From the NCBI RefSeq assembly GCF_016746095.1, contig NZ_JAERTY010000007.1, positions 186,001-250,000 on the forward strand: DNA of 64,000 nucleotides. The letters run 5' to 3'. A model generated the notes under the pieces. The model was not told the DNA's origin. It searched no databases and saw only the letters and a program-made list of their open reading frames with translations. Origin of the DNA: Sphingobacterium faecale (GTDB lineage Bacteria > Bacteroidota > Bacteroidia > Sphingobacteriales > Sphingobacteriaceae). The translations under genes were made by a program, and so were the position numbers. Below, in pieces: positions 33,721 to 42,919 of this stretch (the first letter of the stretch is position 1; each line of letters begins with the position of its first letter).

Positions 33721-36603
33721 TTATCTCAATAACTCTTTTAGGTCATCCTGAGATAGTGATTTTACGAAGCTTTCCTCGGTGGTAACGAGTGATGTCGCTA
33801 TCGATTTCTTGCGATTCTGCATGGCTACTATTTTTTCTTCGACAGTATCCTTACTGATAAATTTGTAGATGAATACATTACGGGTCTGGCCGATGCGGTG
33901 GCTTCTGTCTATGGCCTGCTGTTCGACCGCTGGGTTCCACCACGGATCGAGTATAAATACATAATCGGCTTCGGTAAGGTTGAGACCTACACCTCCTGCT
34001 TTTATTGAAATGAGGAATAGTTTGATATTGTCATCTGTTTTGAATTCCTGTACGGCCTGAGCTCTATTTTTTGTGGTACCATCGAGGTAGGCAAAAGGAA
34101 TATTTAGTTTTTGGAAGTGATTCTTGAAGATTTCGAGGTGCTTAACAAATTGAGAGAAAATCAAAACCTTGTTTCCTTCTGATGATATGGCATCGAGCAT
34201 TTCAAGAACAGCTTCGAACTTACCCGATCCTGCTTGGTAATTTTCTTCCACCATCTGGGGATGGTTGGCCAATTGTCTTAGCTTGGTTAGGCCTTGTAGT
34301 AATGCAATCTGCGACCCTTTGCCTTGCTGTTGTACCGTACTGTCTAATATGGCGTTGCGGTACTCCGATTTGGTGGTCTCGTAGCGTTCGGATTGGTCTT
34401 CTGTCATCTCGCAGTAGATAATCTGTTCTGTCTTGGGCGGTAACTCTGTGGCGACTTGATTTTTTGTCCGTCGGAGTACAAAAGGCTTTATGATGGCTTG
34501 TAGTCTTTTGGCGGAGGCCTCGTCTTTTTTCTTTTCAATGGGGGTGACAAACTCTTTTTGAAAGAACGAATAGCTGCCCAATAGACCTGGATTTGTAAAG
34601 TGCATCTGTGACCATATATCTGAAACCGAATTTTCAACAGGCGTACCGCTGAGGGCTAGTTTGTGACGGCTTTTTAAAACTTTAATTGCCTTAAAGGACT
34701 TAGATGTCGGATTTTTTATGTTTTGACTTTCATCTAAGATGATGTAGTTAAAAAAGCATTTGCTTAATATGGCTTCATCGCTACGGACAATACCGTAGGT
34801 GGTGATAACTAAGTCAAAATGGGTAAAGGCATAAGGATCTTTGAAACGGTTTGTGCCGGTGTGTAAAAGAACTCTTAGCTTGGGGGCAAAGTTATCTGCC
34901 TCTTTTTGCCAATTGTATACTAGGGAGGTCGGTAATATCAGTAGAGACGTCTTTGCATGATCCGTATCTTTTAACTCTTCTTTCTGTTTCTGCAGTAGCG
35001 CTAATGTCTGTACAGTTTTTCCCAACCCCATATCGTCAGCGAGTACTCCTCCGAATTTATACTCTTGAAGGAAATGGAACCAATTATAGCCTGCTTGTTG
35101 ATAAGGACGTAGTTGGCCAACGAATCCTTGTGGCTGTCCTATTTCTTGTATCTCTTCGAAATTGCTGAGTTGTTGTAGCTTGCGGCTCATACTTAGTGCT
35201 GTATGCTCCGATATTTCATGAAGAATTCCGATATGAGCTTTGTTAAGCTGTAGACTGTCTTTTTTGAGTGCAAATTGAAACAAGTGTTCATACTGGGCGA
35301 ACCACTCTTCGGGGATAATAGCCACTTCGCCATTGGGTAATACGAATTCCTGTATATGATTAAGGATATGATCCCGTAATTGTATAAAGGGTATTTTGTA
35401 TGGGCCGAAGTTGGCGAAGGCGCGTACATCAAACCAATCGTTATCTTCGACGACTTCAATATCCAATGAGGTTTTTCCGATAAAGATTTGTTTACCTCCT
35501 GTGTCTTGTTTTATTTGGAAGCCTTGAGTTAATAGTTCTTCTTGGTGGTGATTGAGCCAGTCGAATATGCTAAACGTATTTTCGGGATCTGGAACATAGC
35601 TTCCGAATAGGGAGTCTTCTTGTTTAAGTCCTAAGTCTAAAAGGTGCTGATGCTGTTTTTCTTCCCAGGCAGCGGATCGCTTGATTCTTGAGAAAGTATA
35701 CCAATCCTTTTCTTTTTCATATTGCAGACGTACCGATATTTTGTGATCTCCGCCATAGGAGAAGGAGTAATCACCGTAGTTGAACGAAAGCTGTACGTGG
35801 GACTGCCCTTCGATAACATAGTTTAAGGTCAGTACGGGGGTGGCATCTTCCTTGATCGTCTTAATGTCAAATCCCTCGGCGTAAACGTTGTTTTTTTCTA
35901 TCAGATTGGCGACGAATGTTTCAAAGTATTTTTTCTCTGTAGCGCGCGTTACGGTGATATAGCGTTTGTTTAAGAAGGGGCTGAGTTTTTTTCCTTCCAA
36001 TGGTTGGTTAAAATGGTACAGCGTATTGTCCATTAATAACCATGCTTGGGCGTTGATAATGACTTCGGCATTTTTGAACATGAACTCCATCCGATGCCCA
36101 TTGTATTTCAGTGTCGGGAAATAACGTGTCTCTACTTCGTTTCGTCTGAAATGAAATAGAATCGATGTAGGTAATGGGGCTATTTGTAGCTTTTGATCCG
36201 CAGAATAGCCATCTTTCTTATTCATTAGGAATAACGGCTTTTGGCCAATTAATTCTAATGCTTTTAATAATTTCTGCTCTAATTTGGGGCGTATATAATC
36301 GTATATTTTTTGATCGAATATATTGAGAAAGTAGTCCGCTGGGCGAATGGCTTTTTTATGATACTTTTTGATGACCTGTGTCTGTTCGACTTCGTCCAAC
36401 AGTTTGATGATTTTATAGTCCTGCTCATCCAAAGCTGCGGCATATTCTTCAACGGTATTGGAGAACACTCTTTTGGAAGATAAAGAAAGACTGCCATTGG
36501 CATTGAGTTGTACAATGTGTGGTTCTATGAGATAGCCTAAATAGGGATGTTCACCGAGTGAATAAACCAATTGGTAACGAATAGATTTTTCTGTTTGCCG
36601 CAT
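33721..36603 (-). CDS. SNF2/SWI2 family DEAD-box-like helicase
   Basis: A 960-residue ATPase. The N-terminal half is a bacterial SNF2-associated region without clear motifs; the C-terminal half holds both RecA-like lobes: Walker A in LADDMGLGKTVQ, the DExx box as DESQNIKN, SGTPVENS (motif III) and QAIDRSHRIGQ (motif VI). It probably remodels protein-DNA or RNA polymerase complexes, as RapA does. A SWIM zinc finger, common in related proteins, was not seen. Convergent with the flexirubin cluster and upstream of nothing on its strand, so it appears to be a single-gene unit. Confidence 0.9.
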   Translation of the reverse strand: MRQTEKSIRYQLVYSLGEHPYLGYLIEPHIVQLNANGSLSLSSKRVFSNTVEEYAAALDEQDYKIIKLLDEVEQTQVIKKYHKKAIRPADYFLNIFDQKIYDYIRPKLEQKLLKALELIGQKPLFLMNKKDGYSADQKLQIAPLPTSILFHFRRNEVETRYFPTLKYNGHRMEFMFKNAEVIINAQAWLLMDNTLYHFNQPLEGKKLSPFLNKRYITVTRATEKKYFETFVANLIEKNNVYAEGFDIKTIKEDATPVLTLNYVIEGQSHVQLSFNYGDYSFSYGGDHKISVRLQYEKEKDWYTFSRIKRSAAWEEKQHQHLLDLGLKQEDSLFGSYVPDPENTFSIFDWLNHHQEELLTQGFQIKQDTGGKQIFIGKTSLDIEVVEDNDWFDVRAFANFGPYKIPFIQLRDHILNHIQEFVLPNGEVAIIPEEWFAQYEHLFQFALKKDSLQLNKAHIGILHEISEHTALSMSRKLQQLSNFEEIQEIGQPQGFVGQLRPYQQAGYNWFHFLQEYKFGGVLADDMGLGKTVQTLALLQKQKEELKDTDHAKTSLLILPTSLVYNWQKEADNFAPKLRVLLHTGTNRFKDPYAFTHFDLVITTYGIVRSDEAILSKCFFNYIILDESQNIKNPTSKSFKAIKVLKSRHKLALSGTPVENSVSDIWSQMHFTNPGLLGSYSFFQKEFVTPIEKKKDEASAKRLQAIIKPFVLRRTKNQVATELPPKTEQIIYCEMTEDQSERYETTKSEYRNAILDSTVQQQGKGSQIALLQGLTKLRQLANHPQMVEENYQAGSGKFEAVLEMLDAISSEGNKVLIFSQFVKHLEIFKNHFQKLNIPFAYLDGTTKNRAQAVQEFKTDDNIKLFLISIKAGGVGLNLTEADYVFILDPWWNPAVEQQAIDRSHRIGQTRNVFIYKFISKDTVEEKIVAMQNRKKSIATSLVTTEESFVKSLSQDDLKELLR

Positions 36604-36688
36604 CTTTACTAATACTTCCTTAAGAAGGCATCTAATATAACCCGAATAACGATAAAGTAAAAATAAAAAGGTAAATAGTTCGTTGTTA

Positions 36689-36767
36689 GTTATTAGCTAT
36701 TGGCAGATGGCTTATAGCAGATAGCGGATGGCAGATAGCCATAAGCTAATAACCATCGGCTATAAGC
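36689..36767. repeat. Inverted/direct repeat cluster at the 3' end of dapF
   Basis: GTTATTAGCT (36689-36698) is the reverse complement of AGCTAATAAC (36744-36753), and GCTTATAGC (36710-36718) of GCTATAAGC (36759-36767). GGCAGAT words recur in between. The second pair crosses the first, so both cannot form as nested stems. The last codons of dapF lie inside this repeat. Confidence 0.6.
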
Positions 36768-37551
36768 TTATGGCTATAAATCCTTCATAGACAAAAGTAG
36801 CTGGACCTTTAAGTATGACATTGGTAAATCTTTGGCCGTTTTTCTCAAAGGACACGTATAATTGTCCGCCTAATGCACGGATAGGGATTTCAAGAGGTCC
36901 ATTCAAATCTTCTTCGATTGCCATAGCCATAGCAACAGCGGTGGCGCCGGTACCACAGGCGTAGGTTTCATTTTCTACACCCCGTTCGAAGGTGCGGAGG
37001 AAATAACCAGCTCCTTCTTTTTCTACAAAATTGACATTAATACCATCCTGTCTGTAGGTACTGTTGTTGCGTATGGCATATCCTTGTTGGTATACATCGA
37101 GCTGTGTGAGGTTTTTTGCTTTGGTCACATAGTGTGGCGAACCGGTGTGCAAGACGTAAGCTTCTCCATCTTTTTGAATTTCATAGACATCAGTCATTCC
37201 AAGTTTTACCTGTTCTCTTTGGATAGTTGCATCGTGCTCTCCATCTACTGCCAAAAAGACAGTTTTGTCTTTTATGATACCAAGATCGCGGGCAAATGCG
37301 ACAATGCAGCGCCCTCCATTGCCACACATGCTGCCTTCACGGCCGTCGGAATTAAAATAGACCATTTCGAAATCAAGCTCGTTGGTGTTTTGTAGCAGCA
37401 TTAGCCCGTCCGCACCGATTCCAAACCTGCGATCACATAAATGCTTTACTAGCGCGGTGCTGATGTTATTCAATCCCTTATCTCTATTGTCGATTAGGAT
37501 GAAATCATTGCCTGCGCCCTGATATTTATGAAATTTAATTTTTTGGTCCAT
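36760..37551 (-). CDS. dapF: Diaminopimelate epimerase
   Basis: A 263-residue epimerase that interconverts LL- and meso-diaminopimelate for lysine and peptidoglycan. Both active-site cysteines are present, in GSMCGNGGRC and YACGTGATA, with two DapF repeats in order. N-terminal KFHKYQGAGNDFILID is typical. Its 3' end, encoding AISL and the stop, falls inside the repeat cluster between it and the helicase gene, so the exact C-terminus may vary among strains. Confidence 0.95.
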   Translation of the reverse strand: MDQKIKFHKYQGAGNDFILIDNRDKGLNNISTALVKHLCDRRFGIGADGLMLLQNTNELDFEMVYFNSDGREGSMCGNGGRCIVAFARDLGIIKDKTVFLAVDGEHDATIQREQVKLGMTDVYEIQKDGEAYVLHTGSPHYVTKAKNLTQLDVYQQGYAIRNNSTYRQDGINVNFVEKEGAGYFLRTFERGVENETYACGTGATAVAMAMAIEEDLNGPLEIPIRALGGQLYVSFEKNGQRFTNVILKGPATFVYEGFIAISL

Positions 37552-37570
37552 AAAACTTGAAAATATGCAT

Positions 37571-37604
37571 CAAATTTAATATTCTTGTTACAATTGTGCG
37601 TCAA
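37571..37604 (-). promoter_or_regulatory. Candidate dapF promoter
   Basis: On the minus strand, TTG (37602-37604), a 23-nt spacer and TAAATTTG (37571-37578), a perfect -7 box, lie 20 nt before the dapF start codon. The spacer is at the upper end of the usual range. Confidence 0.5.
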
Positions 37605-37669
37605 CGTGTTAAAACATGTTAAAAACCTAAAAAAGTCACTGTTTATTAACAAATTTTAACTGACAAAAG

Positions 37670-37701
37670 TTGTGACAGGCCGTGTGATGGTACTACATTT
37701 G
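37670..37701 (+). promoter_or_regulatory. Promoter of the HtrA-type protease gene
   Basis: TTG (37670-37672), a 21-nt spacer and TACATTTG (37694-37701) match the Bacteroidetes sigma consensus. The expected start site near 37706 leaves a 5' leader of about 56 nt. Confidence 0.7.
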
Positions 37702-37761
37702 ACTAACACAATTTGTACTTAATTAGAATAACAAAGTTAGAAATTAAAACAGCAAAGTAAT

Positions 37762-39321
37762 ATGAAAAAAATAGGAGTAAGTTTATTAGCAGCTGTCCTA
37801 GGAGGGGCAATTGCTGTAGGGGGATACAAGTTTTTTGAAAACAAGCAATTGGATAATATGACTTTTGAAGAGAAACAAAAGGTCTATTATGCAAGTAATC
37901 CAACGAGTACAGCATTGTCATCTACGGGTAATCCCGATTTTACGCAGGCAGCAGCGGCAGTTTCGCCAGGTGTAGTGCATATAAAAGTTTCTGTTACGAC
38001 ACGTGGTGGTCAACGTGGTGGCGGTGGTTCAGGCTCGCCTTTCGATCTGTTTGAAGAGTTTTTCGGTATGCCTCAACAACGTAGAGGTCAGCCAGCACAA
38101 CCTAGACAGGCACAGGCATCTGGTTCTGGTGTAATTATATCGCCTGATGGTTATATTGTCACCAATAATCACGTCGTTGAAGACGCGGACAAAATAGAAG
38201 TTCAACTAACGGACAATCGTAGTTTTGAAGCTAAGGTAATCGGCCGTGATCCTAATTTTGATCTGGCCTTGATTAAAGTAAATGCTACGAACCTTCCGAT
38301 GGTAAAATTAGGTAACTCGGATGATGTACAGGTTGGAGAATGGGTACTGGCAGTCGGATATCCGTTGGGTTTGCAGTCTACCGTAACAGCAGGTATCGTC
38401 AGTGCTAAAGGACGTCGTATTGGTATCTTGGATGAGCCTTCTCAACAACGTGGCTTTGGACAAGGTGGACAACCTGAGCAGATGGTCAGTACAGCTATTG
38501 AATCTTTTATCCAAACGGATGCGGTAATTAATAAAGGTAATAGTGGTGGTGCATTGGTCAATGCCCGTGGTGAACTGATTGGTATCAACTCTGCTATTGC
38601 GTCGCCAACTGGTACGTATGCGGGATATGGTTTTGCAATTCCAATCAGTCTTGCTAAGAAGGTCCTGGATGATTTTAAAGAATTTGGTAGTGTTAAGCGT
38701 GGTTTCGTAGGGGTTAGTTTTAAAGAGGTTGGTGTCGTGCGCAAGGAATACGGATTGGATGATGTCAATGGACTGTATGTGGAAGAAGTGGTGAAAGGTG
38801 GTGGTGCAGAAGGTGCTGGAATTAAGAAGGGGGATATCATTACTAAAGTAGACGGAAAAATTATCTACGGATCACCTGATTTGCAGGAACGTGTAGCCAG
38901 ACTTCGTCCAGGTGATAAAGTGAAGCTTACCTATAAGAGGGATGGAAAAGAGAAGGACGTTATGGTAACACTAAAGGGAGAAGAGGTTAATAAGTCTTCC
39001 GGAAATGAGGAAGGATCAAGTGCCAGTGCAACGCAGATCTTTAATAAATTGGGAGCGAGTTTTATCCCTGCAACTGACGCGCGTAAGAAAGAGTTAGGCA
39101 TTACTTCTGGGGTAGTGGTGACTCAAGTGCACCGCGGAGGAGTGTTCGAATACTTTGGTGTAGAAAGAGGCTTGGTGATTACGGACGTTAATGGTAAAAC
39201 AGTGAATAGTGTGGATGATGTTGAATCTGCTCTAGCATCTACAAAACGTAATATTGTACGTATAAAAGGAGTTCCTCAACGTGGTAGTACGGTGGAGTTG
39301 AATGTTCCTATTGAGTATTAA
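37762..39321 (+). CDS. degP: Periplasmic serine protease of the DegP/HtrA family
   Basis: A 519-residue protease and chaperone of envelope quality control. It has an N-terminal membrane anchor or signal sequence (VSLLAAVLGGAIAVGGYKFF), a trypsin-like domain with His137 (TNNHVV), Asp167 (NFDLALIK) and Ser261 (KGNSGGAL), and two PDZ domains (about 300-400 and 430-515). The glycine- and glutamine-rich loop at about 75-115 (RGGQRGGGGSG, QQRRGQPAQPRQAQ) corresponds to the LA loop. A strong promoter precedes it and a strong terminator follows, so it is a single-gene unit. Confidence 0.93.
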   Translation: MKKIGVSLLAAVLGGAIAVGGYKFFENKQLDNMTFEEKQKVYYASNPTSTALSSTGNPDFTQAAAAVSPGVVHIKVSVTTRGGQRGGGGSGSPFDLFEEFFGMPQQRRGQPAQPRQAQASGSGVIISPDGYIVTNNHVVEDADKIEVQLTDNRSFEAKVIGRDPNFDLALIKVNATNLPMVKLGNSDDVQVGEWVLAVGYPLGLQSTVTAGIVSAKGRRIGILDEPSQQRGFGQGGQPEQMVSTAIESFIQTDAVINKGNSGGALVNARGELIGINSAIASPTGTYAGYGFAIPISLAKKVLDDFKEFGSVKRGFVGVSFKEVGVVRKEYGLDDVNGLYVEEVVKGGGAEGAGIKKGDIITKVDGKIIYGSPDLQERVARLRPGDKVKLTYKRDGKEKDVMVTLKGEEVNKSSGNEEGSSASATQIFNKLGASFIPATDARKKELGITSGVVVTQVHRGGVFEYFGVERGLVITDVNGKTVNSVDDVESALASTKRNIVRIKGVPQRGSTVELNVPIEY

Positions 39322-39343
39322 ACAGTAGAATAGTTTAAATAAG

Positions 39344-39384
39344 AACAAAGTATGGTTTCGAAAAAAGCCATACTTTGTTTTTTT
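39344..39384 (+). terminator. Intrinsic terminator after the HtrA-type protease gene
   Basis: CAAAGTATGG (39346-39355) pairs with CCATACTTTG (39368-39377), followed by seven T. The stem is perfect over 10 bp. Confidence 0.85.
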
Positions 39385-39408
39385 ATATATAATCTGGATT
39401 TTTGAGGG

Positions 39409-39843
39409 ATGAATATTTTAATGGTATGTTTGGGTAATATCTGCCGGTCACCGCTAGCCCATGGTGTATTGCAACAGATGGCTGTGGCTAAGAATTTAAA
39501 TTGGCATGTGGATTCGGCAGGGACGGGAGACTGGCATGTGGGGCAGGCTCCTGATCATCGGTCGATAGCTGTTGCGAAAAAATATGGTGTGGATATCTCT
39601 GGGCAACGGGCGCAACATTTTACCGTAGCACTTTTCGATTTGTATGATCTTATTCTGGTCATGGACAGACAAAATTATCAGGATGTATTAGGTTTAGCAA
39701 ATACAGCAGAGCAAAAAGACAAGGTCAGATTATTTTTAGATGATGATGTTGTTCCTGATCCTTATTTTGACGATGCGCTATTTGAACCGGTATACGATAT
39801 GGTCGAAAAGCGATGTCAGCAGTTGATATCGGAGTTATCTTAA
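39409..39843 (+). CDS. Low molecular weight protein tyrosine phosphatase
   Basis: A 144-residue LMW-PTP. The P-loop is VCLGNICRSP with the catalytic Cys7 and Arg13, and the general acid Asp lies in VPDPYFDD. Such enzymes dephosphorylate tyrosine kinases of exopolysaccharide export or arsenate-like substrates; no kinase gene is adjacent. The gene starts 24 nt after a terminator, so it needs its own promoter. Confidence 0.9.
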   Translation: MNILMVCLGNICRSPLAHGVLQQMAVAKNLNWHVDSAGTGDWHVGQAPDHRSIAVAKKYGVDISGQRAQHFTVALFDLYDLILVMDRQNYQDVLGLANTAEQKDKVRLFLDDDVVPDPYFDDALFEPVYDMVEKRCQQLISELS

Positions 39844-39898
39844 AGAATGGCATGACAATTCTTTCTGTTGAAATCATTATTTTTGACTTTTTATAAAT

Positions 39899-39984
39899 AT
39901 GAAATACTCATGTTTATCAAGGTGCAAACATCCATAGTCCTTCAGCTAGCGGATGACAGATAAAAAACAGGTTAGACATATATG
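39899..39984 (+). repeat. Dispersed start-codon-carrying repeat, copy C
   Basis: Begins ATATGAAATACTCATGT and ends GGATGACAGATAAAA-ACA--TTA-ACATATATGAAA, aligned with copy A2 (ATGAAATATCCATGT ... ATGACAGATAAAAGACAAATTATATACATATGAAA). The final ATG is the start codon of the next gene. An opening 13-codon frame (39899-39937) is shorter and different from those in the other copies. Confidence 0.65.
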
Positions 39985-40329
39985 AAAGCAGCAGAAGTAA
40001 ATAAAAAATGGAATATCCTGAGAGAGGCTCTCGCTCAAAGTTTTGATATGGAATTGCCCGATATAAAGGTGGTTTTGTTTTTAATCGGGGTTCAGGAATT
40101 GGGCCAAGGACCAAAGAAATTTTCTAAACGGGAGAAGGAAGAGTTGATGCATATTGCGACTTGTAGGCTCTTTAGTTCGATGGGCTTTTATGAGCTCGAA
40201 GGGCTCGACGAACAGGGATGGCCACATTGGAAATTGGTGAAAGCTATTCCAAATTATACCTTATTGGAACAGGAATTAATTATGAAATCGTTGATTATTG
40301 ATTATTTTCAGGAATTGGAAGTGATATAA
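39982..40329 (+). CDS. Conserved hypothetical protein
   Basis: A 115-residue soluble protein of unknown function, mixed alpha with a charged C-terminus. Readable elements are IKVVLFLIGVQELGQGPKKFSKREKEELMHIATCRLF and WPHWKLVKAIPNY (a tryptophan-histidine segment). No known motif was identified. The ATG follows the repeat leader (ACATATATGAAA), so translation initiation uses the same element as fabG at 5061. It lies 9 nt before the cyclophilin gene and may be cotranscribed with it. Confidence 0.65.
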   Translation: MKAAEVNKKWNILREALAQSFDMELPDIKVVLFLIGVQELGQGPKKFSKREKEELMHIATCRLFSSMGFYELEGLDEQGWPHWKLVKAIPNYTLLEQELIMKSLIIDYFQELEVI

Positions 40330-40338
40330 CTTATTTTT

Positions 40339-41097
40339 ATGAAAAGATTTTTACTTACTTTTTTTTTAGGACTATTTCTTGTGGCAGCGCAGGCGCAGAA
40401 GCCACAGCATTATTATGTGGAGCTTAAGACCAGTAAAGGGAATATTTTGATTCAGCTTTATAATGAAACTCCTAAACATAGGGATAACTTTAAGAAATTA
40501 GTCAACGATGGCTATTATGACTCTTTGCTTTTTCATCGGGTAATCCAGAATTTTATGATCCAAGGTGGAGATCCTGATTCGAAAAATGCGGCGGATAATG
40601 CCATACTGGGCAATGGCGGTCCTGACTACAAAGTGAATTCTGAGATACAGGATGGTCTTATCCATAAAAAAGGAGCGTTAGGAGCTGCTCGAGATAATAA
40701 TCCCGCAAAGCAATCTTCTGCATCACAGTTTTATATTGTTCAGGGACGTAGGTTTACGAGCCAAGGATTAGATTCTCTGGAACAATTTCGATTGAATGGA
40801 AAGAAGCTTTCGGCTTTACAGCGTGATCAATATATGACTGTAGGTGGAGCGCCTCATCTGGATGGCAATTATACGGTATTTGGTCAGGTAGTCCATGGAT
40901 TGGAGGCGGTAGACGGTATTGCTGGTGTCAAAACAAACGCCCAGGACAGACCTGTTGTCAATGAACGTATGTTTGTGCGGTTATTGACGAGAAGAGAGGC
41001 TGTAAATCAGGATCGGGAATTACAAGGTCTTAAGCCCAAATCAGGATTTCTTACAGAATTTTTTGATGCTTTTAAGTCAAAGAAATATAAGCTGTAA
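40339..41097 (+). CDS. Secreted cyclophilin-type peptidyl-prolyl cis-trans isomerase
   Basis: A 252-residue periplasmic cyclophilin with a signal peptide (RFLLTFFLGLFLVAAQAQ). The PPIase core is seen in LLFHRVIQNFMIQGGDP, SASQFYIVQG and YTVFGQVVHGLEAVD. An insert between QGRRFTS and GNYTVFG makes it longer than minimal cyclophilins, as in other Bacteroidetes members. It should assist folding of outer-membrane or secreted proteins. It has a hypothetical gene immediately upstream. Confidence 0.92.
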   Translation: MKRFLLTFFLGLFLVAAQAQKPQHYYVELKTSKGNILIQLYNETPKHRDNFKKLVNDGYYDSLLFHRVIQNFMIQGGDPDSKNAADNAILGNGGPDYKVNSEIQDGLIHKKGALGAARDNNPAKQSSASQFYIVQGRRFTSQGLDSLEQFRLNGKKLSALQRDQYMTVGGAPHLDGNYTVFGQVVHGLEAVDGIAGVKTNAQDRPVVNERMFVRLLTRREAVNQDRELQGLKPKSGFLTEFFDAFKSKKYKL

Positions 41098-41135
41098 AAG
41101 GTTTTGTTAAGTGATTAATTAATAATTGACTAGTA

Positions 41136-41903
41136 ATGAAGATTGTAACATATAATGTGAATGGGATACGGGCAGCCTTGAAGAAAGATTGGATAGGTTG
41201 GTTGAAGACTGTGAATCCGGATGTGGTCTGTCTGCAGGAAATTAAAGCTACGCCGGATCAGGTTCCTGAAATAGCTTTTTTTGAACAGATGGGGTATGAA
41301 CATTACTGGTATCCGGCACAAAAAAAGGGGTACAGTGGTACGGCTATTTTAACTAAAAAGACTCCTAAACATGTGGAGTATGGGTGCGGACATGAGGATT
41401 ATGACTTTGAAGGAAGGATTATCCGTGTAGATTTTGATGACGTTTCGGTGATGAGTACGTATTTCCCTTCTGGTACAACGGGGGATACTAGGCAAACCTT
41501 TAAGTATCGTTTTTTAGACGATTTTCAAGCGTATGCGACTAAACTAGTGGAAGAAAAGACTAATCTTGTCGTATGTGGTGATTTTAATATTTGCCATCGA
41601 GCGATTGATATCCATAATCCGAAGTCAAATGCCAATACTTCGGGATTTTTGCCTGAAGAACGTGAATGGATGGAGAGTTTTATTAATTCGGGCTTTATTG
41701 ATACATTCAGGCATTTGCATGCGGAACCACATAACTATACCTGGTGGAGCTACAGAGCTGGATCACGGGGTAAGAACCTCGGCTGGCGCATCGACTATAA
41801 TATGGCATCGGTAGCCTTGAGAGATCGGATTAAATCTGCTCATATTCTGAGCGATGCTGTGCATTCGGACCATTGTCCGGTGTTACTCGAATTGGGAGAC
41901 TAA
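41136..41903 (+). CDS. xth: Exodeoxyribonuclease III / AP endonuclease
   Basis: A 255-residue EEP-superfamily nuclease of base-excision repair. Catalytic elements are TYNVNGIRA (Asn8), LQEIKA (Glu35), GDFN (Asp and Asn) and SDHCPVLLEL (final Asp-His). Length and motif spacing are those of ExoA/Xth. It ends with a 4-nt overlap to the stop of the convergent queD gene, so no terminator separates the two genes. Confidence 0.93.
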   Translation: MKIVTYNVNGIRAALKKDWIGWLKTVNPDVVCLQEIKATPDQVPEIAFFEQMGYEHYWYPAQKKGYSGTAILTKKTPKHVEYGCGHEDYDFEGRIIRVDFDDVSVMSTYFPSGTTGDTRQTFKYRFLDDFQAYATKLVEEKTNLVVCGDFNICHRAIDIHNPKSNANTSGFLPEEREWMESFINSGFIDTFRHLHAEPHNYTWWSYRAGSRGKNLGWRIDYNMASVALRDRIKSAHILSDAVHSDHCPVLLELGD

Positions 41904-42322
41904 ATCAATGTATACGAGGCGGCGCATTTTTGCGTTTCCTCGACTTTACATTTGATTAGTCGACAGCCGTATTGGGCGAGTTGTTGTGGCCCAATTTGCT
42001 CTACTAGATACTTTGCTATATTTTCTGCAGTGGGATTGAATGGAACGAGAACGAGGCTGTCTGCTGCTATGTCCATGAGCCCTGACAGTAGGGGATCTTC
42101 ATTCCAAATAAGAAATTTGTGATCAAAATTTTCTTCTAGCCACATACATAGCTTTTCTTTGATGACAGAGAAGTCTACTACACGGCCGACTGTGTCTAAT
42201 TCTTCTGCTTGAACAATAAAGTGTATACGGTAATTGTGACCATGTAGGTACCTGCATTTTCCTTCGTGTCCTACGACCCTGTGCCCACACGAAATATCGT
42301 GATATCTCTCTGCTGTAATCAT
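41900..42322 (-). CDS. queD: 6-carboxy-5,6,7,8-tetrahydropterin synthase
   Basis: A 140-residue member of the PTPS/QueD family, acting in queuosine (7-deazaguanine) synthesis. Zinc-site histidines lie in CGH (14-15) and YLHGHNY, the catalytic Cys in CRYLHGH, followed by VVDF, DHKFL and PTAEN. It is encoded opposite xth with overlapping stop codons. No other queuosine gene lies next to it. Confidence 0.9.
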   Translation of the reverse strand: MITAERYHDISCGHRVVGHEGKCRYLHGHNYRIHFIVQAEELDTVGRVVDFSVIKEKLCMWLEENFDHKFLIWNEDPLLSGLMDIAADSLVLVPFNPTAENIAKYLVEQIGPQQLAQYGCRLIKCKVEETQKCAASYTLI

Positions 42323-42380
42323 ATTGCAAACTTAGATAAAAAGCACTGTATTCGGTAGAAAAGACTTGGTAAACTTGAAT

Positions 42381-42914
42381 TTATCCGTTTGGAACTAGTT
42401 TGGTCTGGACTCGCTTGCCTTGTTGATTAAGTCCTATGAATAGGATATAATCGACTTTTGTAGTTAATCCGGACGTGCCCTCTCGCTGTACAATGAATAG
42501 GTTCGTTACATTCATCTTTATGCCATTTAAAGTTGTTTCTATGTAGTATGTCTGGTTATCTATACTGCGTAGATATAGCTTTTGCTCAGGATAGGAAACC
42601 AAGGAGAACTCCATGTTGCTTTTGTCACGTGAACTCCAATCTATACCGTAGGCAAACTTGCGCTGTATGGCTGTTAATGGTTTAACCTCTGCGTTGTTAT
42701 CAAAAAGCTGTCTACTGATCTTGATGGGTTCGTCCATGTCGATATTTCCCTGAGGATTCTTATTGACTTGGTAGAGGTACGTGTTTTTCCCTCTATTGTG
42801 TTGTATGTAAAACAGGAGATCTTTTGCTTTTGGAATGGGATGTCCATCTTGCGCCTGCGCTGAACATAAAAATAAGACGGCGCAGAGGATAGGGATGAAT
42901 ATTTGTTTGTACAT
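42381..42914 (-). CDS. Secreted DUF4833-like protein
   Basis: A 177-residue protein with a signal peptide (IFIPILCAVLFLCSAQAQ). The mature part has the pattern of DUF4833 (LLFYIQHNRGKNTYLYQVN, then IDMDEPIKISRQL and FAYGIDW), a Bacteroidetes family without known function. The start at 42914 is chosen over an ATG at 43004 since it gives the signal peptide. A small lipoprotein gene lies 5 nt upstream, probably in the same operon. Confidence 0.65.
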   Translation of the reverse strand: MYKQIFIPILCAVLFLCSAQAQDGHPIPKAKDLLFYIQHNRGKNTYLYQVNKNPQGNIDMDEPIKISRQLFDNNAEVKPLTAIQRKFAYGIDWSSRDKSNMEFSLVSYPEQKLYLRSIDNQTYYIETTLNGIKMNVTNLFIVQREGTSGLTTKVDYILFIGLNQQGKRVQTKLVPNG

Positions 42915-42919
42915 AGATT

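Noticed and set aside
41900..42322. 6-pyruvoyl-tetrahydropterin synthase of biopterin synthesis
   Set aside because: The CxxxHGH arrangement and the bacterial context favour QueD.
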